A stretch of DNA of 62,902 bases from Bacteroidia bacterium (GCA_030427255.1 JAUHWY010000020.1:1-62902), one strand, 5' to 3'. Counted from the first letter of the stretch, positions 43,743 through 53,269 are shown. A program made the numbers and translations. The notes: generated from the letters alone by a model not told the origin.

Positions 43743-43825
43743 TATATTTTCAATCAAATATAATGAATTATATGTAATAGAATATAAAAATGGATAAAAA
43801 GATAGAATCATATGCATTAGCATAT
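43743..43825 (-). promoter_or_regulatory. Promoter/operator region of hipBST
   Basis: TATATTT-TCAATC-AAATATA (43743-43762) and ATATGC-ATTA-GCATAT (43810-43825) are inverted repeats suited to a dimeric XRE repressor. The first overlaps the TATATTTG -7-like element and the 17-mer shared with the hsdM promoter. Confidence 0.5.
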
Positions 43826-43949
43826 AATTTAATTAATTGATAAGTTACCTTTAATCACTAAATAGGCCTAAATCCCCCTCCTTGAATCGGTTTTAAAAAT
43901 CTCCCCTCTTACCAAAACCAAATCCAACAAAGGTTTTCTTCATAAAAAA

Positions 43950-44160
43950 CAATGGGTCAATTGGTGGTTTGCTTTTTTGGCCGGCTTATCCGGCTGCACG
44001 CTGCAAGTCCTCGCCGCTCCATTAAGGGAAGCGGGGCCGGTTGGGTCTTTCCGAAGGATCGGAAAGCCGCACCCGGCCCACGCTTCCCTAAATGTCGCTG
44101 CTCCGGGCTTTCCGCTGCATCCGGGCCGGATGTTCATCCCAAGCATCTCCTCACCTAAGG
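43950..44160. repeat. GC-rich palindromic element, distant family A relative
   Basis: It shares GGCCGG and CTGCAAGTCCTC with family A. At 44025-44089 AGGGAAGCG, GGGCCGG and CTTTCCGA pair in order with TCGGAAAG, CCGGCCC and CGCTTCCCT in one long hairpin. No gene seen; the rest of 43860-43950 holds nothing recognisable. Confidence 0.6.
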
Positions 44161-44167
44161 AATAGCC

Positions 44168-44413
44168 TCAATCTTTAATAAACAGGTTGAAAATCAATAG
44201 CCCAAATACCACGGCCACATGCACCAGCAACCAAGCTTTTTGCCACCATGGACGTTCTTTCCAATGCCGGTTGGGCTGAAAAGGATCAAAGGCCAAAGCA
44301 ATGCCAAAGGATGCCATGCCGTCCCCCAAATCGCTCCAAACCATTTGACTAATACCCATAAGCGTAAACAATCCGTATAGCCAAGGGCTGTAATGCTCAT
44401 GCCAAGGTTTCAT
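44168..44413 (-). CDS. Small two-helix membrane protein
   Basis: 81 residues, unrecognised. Hydrophobic segments at about 11-27 (WLYGLFTLMGISQMVW) and 57-78 (WLLVHVAVVFGLLIFNLFI) flank a loop with DPFQPNRHWKERPWWQKA. The start overlaps the stop of the upstream small gene by 4 bp (ATGA), evidence that both are real and co-translated. Confidence 0.75.
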   Translation of the reverse strand: MKPWHEHYSPWLYGLFTLMGISQMVWSDLGDGMASFGIALAFDPFQPNRHWKERPWWQKAWLLVHVAVVFGLLIFNLFIKD

Positions 44414-44589
44414 AGCCGTGTATTGGTTTTCTTAAACACAGGATGAGTTCCAACCAAACCACCTCCCAAACCCAGCATTACAAAACAGCTAGCCCATAAA
44501 TACCAGGCACCATCTTCCGGATGAGCAAACAACCATCCTATGCCCAATCCCGCCAATAACATCAACAACAATCCCAATAAACGCTTCAT
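44410..44589 (-). CDS. Small membrane protein of 59 residues
   Basis: The frame begins MKRLLGLLLMLLAGLGIGWL, continues FAHPEDGAWYLWASCFVMLG, and ends in VFKKTNTRL. Two hydrophobic helices are separated by a short loop with HPEDG. The 4-bp overlap with the downstream 81-residue membrane protein supports it as the first gene of a two-gene unit. Function unknown. Confidence 0.65.
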   Translation of the reverse strand: MKRLLGLLLMLLAGLGIGWLFAHPEDGAWYLWASCFVMLGLGGGLVGTHPVFKKTNTRL

Positions 44590-44736
44590 GTATTTCTGTT
44601 TTGAATGCTAATTTACCCCTTATCGGAGGCTTTTTATGGACTGTTTTTGCGAAAAAACTTTTAGATTCCCTAAAAATGTTAAAATGTACATTGCTCTTAA
44701 CCGTTTTACACCTAAGATGTGTCTAATTTGTAGTAC

Positions 44737-45501
44737 ATGAAAAATCTTAGCTATTACATCTCCCCCTTCATCTTTGCCCTAAGCTTGGCATTTCTCTTTA
44801 GTTCCTGCGCTAAAGAGCAAATCAGCTGGCAATTGGAACCCCAATTTGAGTGGGAAGGCCAAAGCCTTTCCCTTGAACAAGATTACACTTGGCAAGGGAA
44901 AAAAATTCGTTTCACCACCATTCAAATGTACCTCAGCGGACTTAGCGTACTTGGCTCCGATGACCTCATGCACCTCTTTCCTCAATCCGAATATTTAATT
45001 TCCCCCGCTTCAGAGCCTTTGTCGTTTAATCTAACCGAAGGTATTTTTCCGGTAATGTGGTATGGAAATATCGGAGTGGACCCATTACGCAACGACTCCA
45101 CCGGAGATTTAGCCATTCCGGCTTGGGAATACCCAAACAGCCATCCTCTTTCCGCAACCCAAGGAATGTATTGGTCCTGGAATCCCGGCTATATTTTTAT
45201 GAAGCTCGAAGGACGTATTGATTTAGACAACGACGGCCAATACCTAAGTGCCGGTGAAACCTTTAGCCTTCATCCCGGATTAAGTCCTTTGTATACGCCA
45301 TTAATTATGGAAGTAATAGGGCAAGGCGAACAAAACCGCTTGGATCTTAAAATTAACTTGGCGGCCTTTTTTGCCAATTACCCTTTAGACGGTGCAGGTC
45401 AAAACGTGCATGCCATGCATACCGGCGATCCAAGTTTCCCATACGCCCAACAACTTATGCTTTCAGGCTTAGAAGCATTTTATGCCATTGAAGCTAAATA
45501 G
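44737..45501 (+). CDS. mbnP: MbnP-family lipoprotein
   Basis: 254 residues. The lipobox LFSSC (about 21-25) marks a lipoprotein. The MbnP fold is indicated by KIRFTTIQMYLSGLSVL, MYWSWNPGYIFMKLEG (the conserved W-x-W-x-x-G-Y-x-F-x-K-x-E-G), and HAMHTGDPSFPYAQQL near the end. In characterised pairs the diheme partner MbnH oxidises a Trp of MbnP to kynurenine, creating a copper site. The partner gene overlaps its 3' end by 20 bp. Confidence 0.88.
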   Translation: MKNLSYYISPFIFALSLAFLFSSCAKEQISWQLEPQFEWEGQSLSLEQDYTWQGKKIRFTTIQMYLSGLSVLGSDDLMHLFPQSEYLISPASEPLSFNLTEGIFPVMWYGNIGVDPLRNDSTGDLAIPAWEYPNSHPLSATQGMYWSWNPGYIFMKLEGRIDLDNDGQYLSAGETFSLHPGLSPLYTPLIMEVIGQGEQNRLDLKINLAAFFANYPLDGAGQNVHAMHTGDPSFPYAQQLMLSGLEAFYAIEAK

Positions 45502-46378
45502 CATTGCCTTTGCCCTGTGCATGGCTGCCTTGGCTTCCTGTGGAGCGGATTCCAAAGCTCCTATGCCTCCAGCCTCTCAAGATTCGCTTCAATCTTTAGG
45601 GAAACGTTTGTTTTTCAGCACAATCCTTGACCAAAACGGACAAAAAAGTTGTGCAAGCTGCCATAACCCTCAATCAGGATTTAGCTCCGAGGTTTCGGTT
45701 CATGCCGGCCCAAACCCAAAACTTCCGGCCAGAAATGCTCCTTCCCTCTGGCATCTTTCCTTCAAAAGTGCATTCCATTGGGATGGAGGAGTGCCTAGCT
45801 TGACTCAACAGGTTTTGGTACCTCTGCACCCTATGGGTGATTTTGAAACCCTACCTCAAGCCTCTGTAGAAAGGTGGAATAAAGCACATCCCCATGAAAC
45901 ACCCATTGACTTAGCCACCTTATGCTTGGCTTTGGAAGCTTTTCAGAAATCCATACCAGTTCCTGCTACTCCATGGGACACCTACAGCAAGCAAGCCCAA
46001 AAATGGAACAAGAATGCCAAACTTGCCTGGCAAGAATTTAATCAGAAAGGTTGTGCCTCCTGCCATACACCGCCTAGTTTTACAGATGGTAAATTTCACA
46101 ATACCGGGCTGCCTAACTTAACCGGAGACGAAGGCAGGTATCGCATCACCGGAAACCCGGAGGACCGTTACGCTTTTGGAACCCCTAGCCTACGCGGCTT
46201 AAACGCTACAACACCCTACTTTCACGACGGGCGGTCTTTTGCCTTAGATTCAGCCGTCCTTATCCATTACCGCGGCATGCACGGTCGGGAACTTAGCGCA
46301 GAATCCTTAGCAAGAATTATGGAGGTGCTTCAAAGCTTGTTTGTCGACAGCACGCAAGCGCAGAGCCACATACCCTAG
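45482..46378 (+). CDS. mbnH: MbnH-family diheme cytochrome c peroxidase-like protein
   Basis: 298 residues. The N-terminus with LASCGAD is a lipoprotein-type signal. Two CxxCH haem sites: CASCHNPQSGF (about 55-65) and CASCHTPPSFTDG (about 190-202). Also seen are LPARNAPSLWHLSFKSAFHWDGGVPSL and the late TPYFHDGRS, typical of the CCP/MauG superfamily. It probably oxidises a Trp in the neighbouring MbnP. The two genes form a coupled unit. Confidence 0.88.
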   Translation: MPLKLNSIAFALCMAALASCGADSKAPMPPASQDSLQSLGKRLFFSTILDQNGQKSCASCHNPQSGFSSEVSVHAGPNPKLPARNAPSLWHLSFKSAFHWDGGVPSLTQQVLVPLHPMGDFETLPQASVERWNKAHPHETPIDLATLCLALEAFQKSIPVPATPWDTYSKQAQKWNKNAKLAWQEFNQKGCASCHTPPSFTDGKFHNTGLPNLTGDEGRYRITGNPEDRYAFGTPSLRGLNATTPYFHDGRSFALDSAVLIHYRGMHGRELSAESLARIMEVLQSLFVDSTQAQSHIP

Positions 46379-46410
46379 GAGGTAATTCAAAAGAAATACC
46401 AACCATTCCC

Positions 46411-47448
46411 TTAGTTGCCATGCGCCGAAACGAGTTCGGCCCACAACTGTTGGGCTGCTAAAAAGGGACTCATTTGGGCAGAAGACACCTGTGCCTTCAA
46501 ATCCAAATAGCGCTGATGCACCTTTGAGTTTCGTTCCAAAATATGCTCCCATTGCCCTTGCAAAGCTTCCTGAAACCAAAACACGGCTTGGTCTTTTCTA
46601 CGTTTTTCCATGGCTCCGCTGTCCCTAGCCTTTAAAAGCATGCTTTCTAAGTGATCTACAGATGCTTTGATGCCTTGATTTTTCAAAGCAGACATTAAAA
46701 GCACTTGGGGCTCCATCCCATAGGGATGTTTCGGGAATAAATGCAAGGCGTTGCGCAATTCTGCAGCTGCCATTTTTGCTTTTTGCTCGGCAGGTGGCTC
46801 GGCTTTATTAATTAAAATGGTATCCGCCATTTCCATAATGCCCCTTTTGATTCCTTGCAATTCATCCCCGGCTCCGGGTATGGCAATTAAAGTAAATAAA
46901 TCCACCATGGAATGCACAGCAATCTCGGACTGTCCAACGCCCACTGTTTCAACAAGTATCAGATCATATCCGGCCGCTTCACACAAAAGCATAGCCTCAC
47001 GGGTCCTTAATCCAACCCCACCCAAGGCACCTGCAGAAGCCGAGGGCCGAATAAACACTTCCGGATTCCGGCTTAAGTGCTCCATTCTTGTCTTATCGCC
47101 TAAAATGGACCCTCCCGTGCGTTGTGAACTTGGGTCAACGGCAAGAATGGCCATCCGGTAGCCTTTTTGTAGCCAGTATTGGCCGGCTTGCTCTATGTAG
47201 GTAGATTTTCCTGCACCGGGAATTCCGGTGATGCCCAAGCGCAAAGACTTGCCACTGTAGGGTAAACACAAATCCAATAAAGCATTAGCTGTGCTCCGAG
47301 CTTCTTGTTTGTGATTTTCCAACAAACTTATGGCTCTGGACAATCCGGGCATTCCCCCATGACGCACTAGTTCTAACCAAGCCTCCGGGCTTTTGGGAGC
47401 GCTTTGCCCATTGCCCTTCTTATAATTGGGATTTATGGCTCCTGCCAT
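46411..47448 (-). CDS. meaB: Methylmalonyl-CoA mutase-associated GTPase MeaB
   Basis: 345 residues of the G3E family (MeaB/ArgK). Walker A is GITGIPGAGKSTYIE (about 73-87). The VDPSSQRTGGSILGDKTRM switch region, VETVGVGQSE and the NKAE guanine motif follow. It loads and protects the B12 cofactor of methylmalonyl-CoA mutase. It overlaps the thioredoxin-like gene by 1 bp. The propionyl-CoA that mmsA can yield from thymine would flow into this route, though the mutase itself is not in the window. Confidence 0.95.
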   Translation of the reverse strand: MAGAINPNYKKGNGQSAPKSPEAWLELVRHGGMPGLSRAISLLENHKQEARSTANALLDLCLPYSGKSLRLGITGIPGAGKSTYIEQAGQYWLQKGYRMAILAVDPSSQRTGGSILGDKTRMEHLSRNPEVFIRPSASAGALGGVGLRTREAMLLCEAAGYDLILVETVGVGQSEIAVHSMVDLFTLIAIPGAGDELQGIKRGIMEMADTILINKAEPPAEQKAKMAAAELRNALHLFPKHPYGMEPQVLLMSALKNQGIKASVDHLESMLLKARDSGAMEKRRKDQAVFWFQEALQGQWEHILERNSKVHQRYLDLKAQVSSAQMSPFLAAQQLWAELVSAHGN

Positions 47449-47939
47449 CAGGGATTTAAATAATCGTTCAGCTTTTTGGCCAAATCTTCTTCCAAGCTTT
47501 TTTCCGGCAGTTCTACCACTCTACCTATTTCTCTCTTGTCATAGTACATGATAATGGTAGGAACATAGCTGATATTTAAAGCATTAAACCCCTCAAATGC
47601 CGCTTGTTTCTCCTCATTTACGGCAAACACTTTATAATCGTCCTCGTCAATGTTGGCCTCATCCATGATTTTGAAAAAATAAGGGGTATACACTTGACTA
47701 TCCTCGCACCAAAAACCCATAACGCACTTGAAGCTCAGGTGTTTTCTCTCCGACTTCAATGTGGCAATGGCTTCTTTATTAGGTTCGTATGCCTTAAATC
47801 CGGGCTCAAATACCGGCCCATGCACACGGTTAAAGAAAATATGCCGGTGCACCCGACCCACCGGATAGTCGGCTCCTTGAGCTCCAACAGTGGAAAATAC
47901 AGTCATTGCCAAAACTAACATCGTCCATTTCATACCCAA
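47448..47939 (-). CDS. Secreted thioredoxin-fold protein
   Basis: 163 residues. A signal peptide (MKWTMLVLAMTVFSTVGAQG, from the second Met) precedes a thioredoxin fold: FKCVMGFWCEDSQVYTPYFF, then KVFAVNEEKQAAFEGFNALN and ISYVPTIIMYYDKREIGRVV with the cis-Pro. The active-site WCxxC is changed to WCEDS, keeping only the first Cys, so it is not a classical dithiol oxidoreductase. It is translationally linked to meaB. Confidence 0.85.
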   Translation of the reverse strand: MGMKWTMLVLAMTVFSTVGAQGADYPVGRVHRHIFFNRVHGPVFEPGFKAYEPNKEAIATLKSERKHLSFKCVMGFWCEDSQVYTPYFFKIMDEANIDEDDYKVFAVNEEKQAAFEGFNALNISYVPTIIMYYDKREIGRVVELPEKSLEEDLAKKLNDYLNP

Positions 47940-47964
47940 AAGTAAGTAAAATCGTGCGGCTGTT

Positions 47965-50130
47965 TTATTCTTGTTTTACCCAAAGCCGTTGATGGGTTGC
48001 GCCTAAAGCATCCAACCACTCCATGAGATAAGTACCGCTGGTCAATTGGGAGGGAAATTGAGGATCCCACGCGCTTCCTGCTCCTAGCACTCGTCCGCTC
48101 AAGTCCATGCATCGCCAGCCTGATTGTGCTTCCGGATAAAGCATAAGGACTGCATCGCCTTTTAATGGATTAGGATACACATAAGCTGCTCCATGGGTCT
48201 CAAATGTGGGTTTTTCAATGGCCAGATTTCCCACCTTTCCATCAAAAAACTGAAGCCCTCCTCTTCCATTTCCTACCACCAAATCCAACAAACCATCGCT
48301 ATTTCTGTCCAAGGATATGGGAGCTGCATACAAACCTACATCTAGGAAACCTGCCGACTGGGTGACCAATTGAGCATTGCTTTCACTTACGTTTTGGTAG
48401 TGGTAAAGCGTGCCTCGATAGCTCCCTACCAACAATTCTACTCCTTGGCTTCCTTGATACAAGTGAGGAACCGCGTGCCCCTGATTGCCCACCAAAGGAT
48501 CGGTAACTTGCACATTGGCCCAGCTGCTCACTAAGGCGTTGGATGAGTAAAATGGAGCACCCGATGCGCCATTATGCGGCACATAACTCAATTGACCATC
48601 GGCAGCGCCTATCAGCAAATCCAAATAGCCGTCTTGATTTAAATCAAACAAACAAGGCGCACTATATCCGGCAGCTATAGAAATACCTAAGCTTTGCGGA
48701 TTACCTGAGAATACCGCCTGCTGAACGGTTCCGGTATTTTCAAGCCAAAACAAATCTCCTTGCCTCCTTCCAAATACCAAATCCAAATCGCCATCATTAT
48801 CCAAATCGCCTAGACTTGGGCTTAAATCAAAGCTGTTGGGTGGAGCATTCAGCCCTACCAAAGTACTTTTTCTAAATGCGCTTCCTTGACTTCCGGGAGT
48901 GCTTAAGTACAGGTGCCAGGAAGCCGGCCCTTGGTTTACTCCTCCATGACCCAACAAAAAATCCGCTTGGCCATCTCCATTTAAATCTCCTAAAGCAGGA
49001 CGACAATTGCTTCCTAAATCCAACACCTGCTCGTTGAAGTAATGATACTCCTGCGCTTGAAACTTGGGTGGATTAGGATCTGTGACCTGCAAAAAGCCCA
49101 CTACCTGTCCCGAATCCAATGCATCGCTATCGGTATTTGGGGCCACCAATACATCCCATAAATTATCGTTGTTTAGGTCTGCCGAAAAGGCTCCAAGAAA
49201 CACCTCCATAGAAAAGGCTCCACTGCCAAAGCCTTGAGGAAATCCGGCTTGAGCAAAAACCATTTCGGCTTGCTGTGCAGTTCCTCCATTTAGCATTATG
49301 GCCAATCGATTGTCGCCGGCATCTCCCAAAATCAAGTCGGTAAGGCCATCTTGGTTCAAATCTTTTGCCAATAAGCTGCTTCCCGCATGACGATTACCTC
49401 CTGGCAGGTTTCCACCCTGACCACAACTGTCTTGCAGTTGCAAATCGTCCAAACTGGCGCCTTCCCTAAACTTGCCCCAATTTCCTGTTTCAAGTGTGAA
49501 AATTAAACTGTCCGAATGCCCATATTGCTCTTGACTAAGGTTCCTGTGCCACTCCAGACAACTGCCCAAAAAATTAAAAGTGAGTACGTCCATATCCCCA
49601 TCCCCATCCACGTCGGCAAGGCCGGGCAAATCCGATTGAGAAATGAAAAAGGCAGAGGGACCAAAGCCAAAATCGGTCTTAAGGGGACTTCCATAGGCCT
49701 GCCATGTAGAGGAACTCGCTTGAGTACCCCTGTGCAACCAAGCTTGTAGCCCATTGATATTATAACCTATCAAATCCGGAAATCCATCGCCATTGGCATC
49801 AAAGGGAAGACACCAGTTTCGAATACCAGGCAACTGGGGCTTTAAATCCGGCCGGTATACCCAAGAATTTCCGGAGCGCACCAAAGGCAAAACGACATTT
49901 CCCATGCGGTCAAAAACCCACAAATCGTTTTCTCCGTCTAAATCCCAATCTACTTCTCCAAATTGAGGCTGATTGAAACCTCCAAGCCATGCCAAACCCA
50001 GGGTATCTCCCTGAGCATTGAGCATCAAGGGGGGATTCATGGACTCATCAAATGCCAAACTTTGTTGGCCAAAGCTGCTCAGTGGAAAACCACAAAAACA
50101 CAAGAAAATCAGGAAACCGGGTCGAACCAT
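47965..50130 (-). CDS. Secreted FG-GAP/VCBS repeat protein with T9SS sorting domain
   Basis: 721 residues. The signal peptide is MVRPGFLIFLCFCGFPLSSFG. About ten calcium-type repeats follow, with D-x-D-x-D-G cores such as DLDGENDLW, DANGDGFPDL, DVDGDGDMDV, DLNQDGLTDL, DLDNDGDLDLVF and DLNQDGYLDLL, forming a probable beta-propeller. The C-terminus (YVYPNPLKGDAVLMLYP..LTSGTYLMEW) is a type A sorting signal of the type IX secretion system. The protein is expected at the cell surface. Ligand unknown. It is divergent from secDF. Confidence 0.9.
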   Translation of the reverse strand: MVRPGFLIFLCFCGFPLSSFGQQSLAFDESMNPPLMLNAQGDTLGLAWLGGFNQPQFGEVDWDLDGENDLWVFDRMGNVVLPLVRSGNSWVYRPDLKPQLPGIRNWCLPFDANGDGFPDLIGYNINGLQAWLHRGTQASSSTWQAYGSPLKTDFGFGPSAFFISQSDLPGLADVDGDGDMDVLTFNFLGSCLEWHRNLSQEQYGHSDSLIFTLETGNWGKFREGASLDDLQLQDSCGQGGNLPGGNRHAGSSLLAKDLNQDGLTDLILGDAGDNRLAIMLNGGTAQQAEMVFAQAGFPQGFGSGAFSMEVFLGAFSADLNNDNLWDVLVAPNTDSDALDSGQVVGFLQVTDPNPPKFQAQEYHYFNEQVLDLGSNCRPALGDLNGDGQADFLLGHGGVNQGPASWHLYLSTPGSQGSAFRKSTLVGLNAPPNSFDLSPSLGDLDNDGDLDLVFGRRQGDLFWLENTGTVQQAVFSGNPQSLGISIAAGYSAPCLFDLNQDGYLDLLIGAADGQLSYVPHNGASGAPFYSSNALVSSWANVQVTDPLVGNQGHAVPHLYQGSQGVELLVGSYRGTLYHYQNVSESNAQLVTQSAGFLDVGLYAAPISLDRNSDGLLDLVVGNGRGGLQFFDGKVGNLAIEKPTFETHGAAYVYPNPLKGDAVLMLYPEAQSGWRCMDLSGRVLGAGSAWDPQFPSQLTSGTYLMEWLDALGATHQRLWVKQE

Positions 50131-50134
50131 AACA

Positions 50135-50160
50135 TTTGTAGCTATAAAAGTATATCTTTG
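50135..50160 (+). promoter_or_regulatory. Candidate secDF promoter
   Basis: TTTG (50135-50138) and TATCTTTG (50153-50160) resemble the Bacteroidota -33 TTTG and -7 TAnnTTTG boxes. The spacer of 14 bp is shorter than usual, so the -33 assignment is weak. The intergenic space to secDF (50201) fits. Confidence 0.4.
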
Positions 50161-50200
50161 CGTTCATTTTGAAAAGCTAAAAGCATAATAGATAACGCAT

Positions 50201-53200
50201 ATGCAGAATAAGGGAGCCATCCAGACATTTGCCATATTGCTGGCGCTGGCCTGTGTGTTTCACTTGTCGTTTACCTTCATTACGCAACGTACTGAAGCTA
50301 AAGCGATGGAAGAAGCGGGAGGAGATGTTGTAAAACAACGAGCTATTCTAGATTCTATCGGCAACGATGCTGCCTTAGACCTAGGCTTGTTTTCTGTTAG
50401 CTACAACGATGCCAAAAGAAGAGAAATGAACTTGGGACTTGACCTCCGCGGAGGAATCAACGTCACCGTAGAAGTTTCTATTTCGGACCTGCTCCGAAAA
50501 ATGGCCAACAATCCAAACGACCCGGCTTTTGAACAGGCCATTGCCAAAGCAAAAGAAACACAAAAGACCAGCCAAGAGCCTTTTGTAGACCTTTTTGCCA
50601 ATGCATACCAAGAGGCTAATCCGGGAGCTCGTCTTGCTGCACCGGGCTTGTTTGGCCATGCCGGCCAAAAGTTGATTAACGGCAATATGAGCAACGAAGA
50701 GGTGCTCGCCTTGCTTCGTAACGAAGCCGATATGGCCCTCTCGCGCACCTTCGAAGTGCTCGACGCCCGTATCAACAACTTTGGCATGACCCAAGCCAGC
50801 ATCCAAAAGGTGGGAACCACCGGACGCATCCGCGTAGAACTTCCCGGGGTGCAAAACGAAACTCACGTACGTGAATTGATCGAAAAACCGGCCAAGCTTG
50901 AGTTCTGGGAAACCTACGAGGCCGCTGAAGTACTTAATCGCTTTGGTCAAATCGACGAACTCCTCCGCCGTCAAGAAGTGGCAGAATCTGCAGCAAAAGA
51001 CGTGGACACGAGTCAAACCGCAAACCCGGAGTCTGCATCTGCCGAAGAGAATCCGGCCGAGGCCCCTGAAGCATCCTTGGCAGCCAATGCCCCCGACCTT
51101 CAGAATCCGGAATTGCCCGAGGACACCTCCTCATTAAATACCGAAGACACAGAATTTGGCGGTCAAGAAGATCTTGGTCCTCTTTTCCGTCACTTTGTAA
51201 CCAATATTGTAGAAATCGAAGGGCAAGCTCAATATGGATTTGGTCCTACCCTCGGCTACACCCGCAACGGACCTAGAGATACCATTGTATTGAACCGCCT
51301 CTTTGCGCGCAAAGACGTGAAAGGCCTGCTCCCTCCCGACCTTAAATTGGCTTGGGGCAACAAAGCCATTCAAGACGAGTCCAATGAGTTGATCGACGGT
51401 CAATTCGCGCTTATTGCTTTGCGCTCTAACTCCCGTGATGGAAGTCCGGCCATGGAAGGCGATGTAGTGGTTAATGCACGTTTCCAAAACGACGAAAACT
51501 CCGGTGGCTTCGAAGTGGTCATGGAAATGAACGCCGATGGTGCCAGGGATTGGGCCAAATTGACCGAAAAGAACGTAAATAAATCAGTGGCCATCGTGTT
51601 GGATGGAAGGGTCTACTCCTACCCCAACGTAAACGAAAAAATTGCCGGTGGTATCTCCAGCATCTCCGGAAACTTCGGTTTGGAAGAAGCCAAAGCTTTG
51701 GCCTCCATTCTCAAATCAGGTAAACTGCCTGCCCGCAACGAAATTGTGGAAATGGCCATCGTAGGTCCTAGCTTGGGCAGCAAAGCTCGTGCCGCTGGTA
51801 TCTCTTCCTTGGCCATCGCTTTCTTGTTGGTGCTCCTCTACATGGCATTTTACTACGGAAAAGCAGGTATCACTGCCGACTTAGCCTTGTTTACCAACCT
51901 TTTCTTCTTATTGGGAGCCTTAGCAGGCTTTGGAACTACCCTTACCCTACCCGGTATCACCGGTATTGTCCTGACCATCGGTATGTCCGTGGACGCCAAC
52001 GTGCTTATTTACGAACGTATTCGTGAAGAACTGCGCGCCGGAAAAGGGGTGAAAATGGCGCTTGCCGACGGCTACAAAAGAGCTTACCGGGCCATCATTG
52101 ACTCCAACATCACCACAGCCTTAATTGCTTTGGTGTTGATCGTATTCGGCGCCGGTCCGGTACGTGGATTTGCAATTACCCTCTTCTTAGGTATCCTTAC
52201 CTCTTTGTTCTCCGCCATCTTTATTACCCGTTTGTTGTTCGAATGGCAGCTGAACAAAAACCGCAGCATCTCTTTTTCCAGCAAGGCCACCGAAAAGCTG
52301 TTCAGCCGCATGTCTTACGATTTTGTAGGCAAGCGCAAGCCTTTCTACATCGTTTCAGCGGCGCTTATGATTGCCGGATTTGTGAGCTTCGCTACCAAAG
52401 GCTTCAATCTGGGGGTTGACCTCAATGGAGGAAGATCTTATGTGGTGGCTTTCGACAACAGCGATTTTAGTACTTCAGAGGTCTCCACAGCCGTTACCGA
52501 AGCCTTCGGTGGGGCCAGTACCCAGGTGAAGTATTATGGCGACCAAAAGACGGTTTTGTTGGTTTCTAAATATAAAATCGACGATCAGTCCGAAGAGGTA
52601 GACAACCAAGTAAAATCTGAGCTTTTTGCTGCACTAAGCGGATTCTACACCAATCCTCCATCCGAGGAAACCTTTGTGACCATCAACGAAAACAAGCCGG
52701 CAAATTCCGGTATTGAGCGTGTGGAAACCGTAGGTCCCACCATGGCGCGCGATGTGGCCATCAAGTCCATTTGGGCGGTTGTGATTTCACTCATCATTAT
52801 GTTTGCTTACATTCTGTTGAGGTTCCGTGGTTGGCAGTATGGATTGGGAGCGCTTGCTGCACTTGTGCACGACGTGGTTCTTGTATTGGCCGTATTTTCC
52901 ATTTTTGATGGCATATTGCCCTTCTCTTTGGAAATTGACCAAGCCATCATTGCCGCGGTTCTTACCGTAATTGGTTACTCCATCAACGACACGGTAATCA
53001 TCTTTGACCGCATCCGCGAATACGTCAGCGAAGCCAGAAAAGGCACTATGGGCGACATGATCAACAACGCCCTCAACAGCACCATGGGCCGGACTATCAA
53101 CACCTCAATGACCGTGCTGTTTGTGTTGTTGGTAGCCTTTTTGTTTGGTGGCGAAGGCATCCGCGGCTTGTCGTTTGCCGTACTCATAGGGGTATTGGTA

Positions 53201-53269
53201 GGAACCTACTCCTCCATTTTTATTGCATCGCCCATTGTATTGGACCTGCAAAAAAAGAAGGCCAAATAA
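50201..53269 (+). CDS. secDF: Protein translocase SecD-SecF fusion
   Basis: 1022 residues. The SecD half begins with a membrane helix and LGLDLRGGINVTVEV, continues through the large periplasmic domain, and has helices around YMAFYYGKAGITADLALFTN and IVLTIGMSVDANVLIYERIREEL. The SecF half starts at YVVAFDNSDF (preceded by LGVDLNGGR) and ends with VIGYSINDTVIIFDRIREYV. An acidic A/E/P/S-rich insert stands at about 265-325. It uses the proton gradient to pull secreted proteins out of SecYEG. The single-chain form and length of about 1000 residues are typical of Bacteroidota. Confidence 0.97.
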   Translation: MQNKGAIQTFAILLALACVFHLSFTFITQRTEAKAMEEAGGDVVKQRAILDSIGNDAALDLGLFSVSYNDAKRREMNLGLDLRGGINVTVEVSISDLLRKMANNPNDPAFEQAIAKAKETQKTSQEPFVDLFANAYQEANPGARLAAPGLFGHAGQKLINGNMSNEEVLALLRNEADMALSRTFEVLDARINNFGMTQASIQKVGTTGRIRVELPGVQNETHVRELIEKPAKLEFWETYEAAEVLNRFGQIDELLRRQEVAESAAKDVDTSQTANPESASAEENPAEAPEASLAANAPDLQNPELPEDTSSLNTEDTEFGGQEDLGPLFRHFVTNIVEIEGQAQYGFGPTLGYTRNGPRDTIVLNRLFARKDVKGLLPPDLKLAWGNKAIQDESNELIDGQFALIALRSNSRDGSPAMEGDVVVNARFQNDENSGGFEVVMEMNADGARDWAKLTEKNVNKSVAIVLDGRVYSYPNVNEKIAGGISSISGNFGLEEAKALASILKSGKLPARNEIVEMAIVGPSLGSKARAAGISSLAIAFLLVLLYMAFYYGKAGITADLALFTNLFFLLGALAGFGTTLTLPGITGIVLTIGMSVDANVLIYERIREELRAGKGVKMALADGYKRAYRAIIDSNITTALIALVLIVFGAGPVRGFAITLFLGILTSLFSAIFITRLLFEWQLNKNRSISFSSKATEKLFSRMSYDFVGKRKPFYIVSAALMIAGFVSFATKGFNLGVDLNGGRSYVVAFDNSDFSTSEVSTAVTEAFGGASTQVKYYGDQKTVLLVSKYKIDDQSEEVDNQVKSELFAALSGFYTNPPSEETFVTINENKPANSGIERVETVGPTMARDVAIKSIWAVVISLIIMFAYILLRFRGWQYGLGALAALVHDVVLVLAVFSIFDGILPFSLEIDQAIIAAVLTVIGYSINDTVIIFDRIREYVSEARKGTMGDMINNALNSTMGRTINTSMTVLFVLLVAFLFGGEGIRGLSFAVLIGVLVGTYSSIFIASPIVLDLQKKKAK

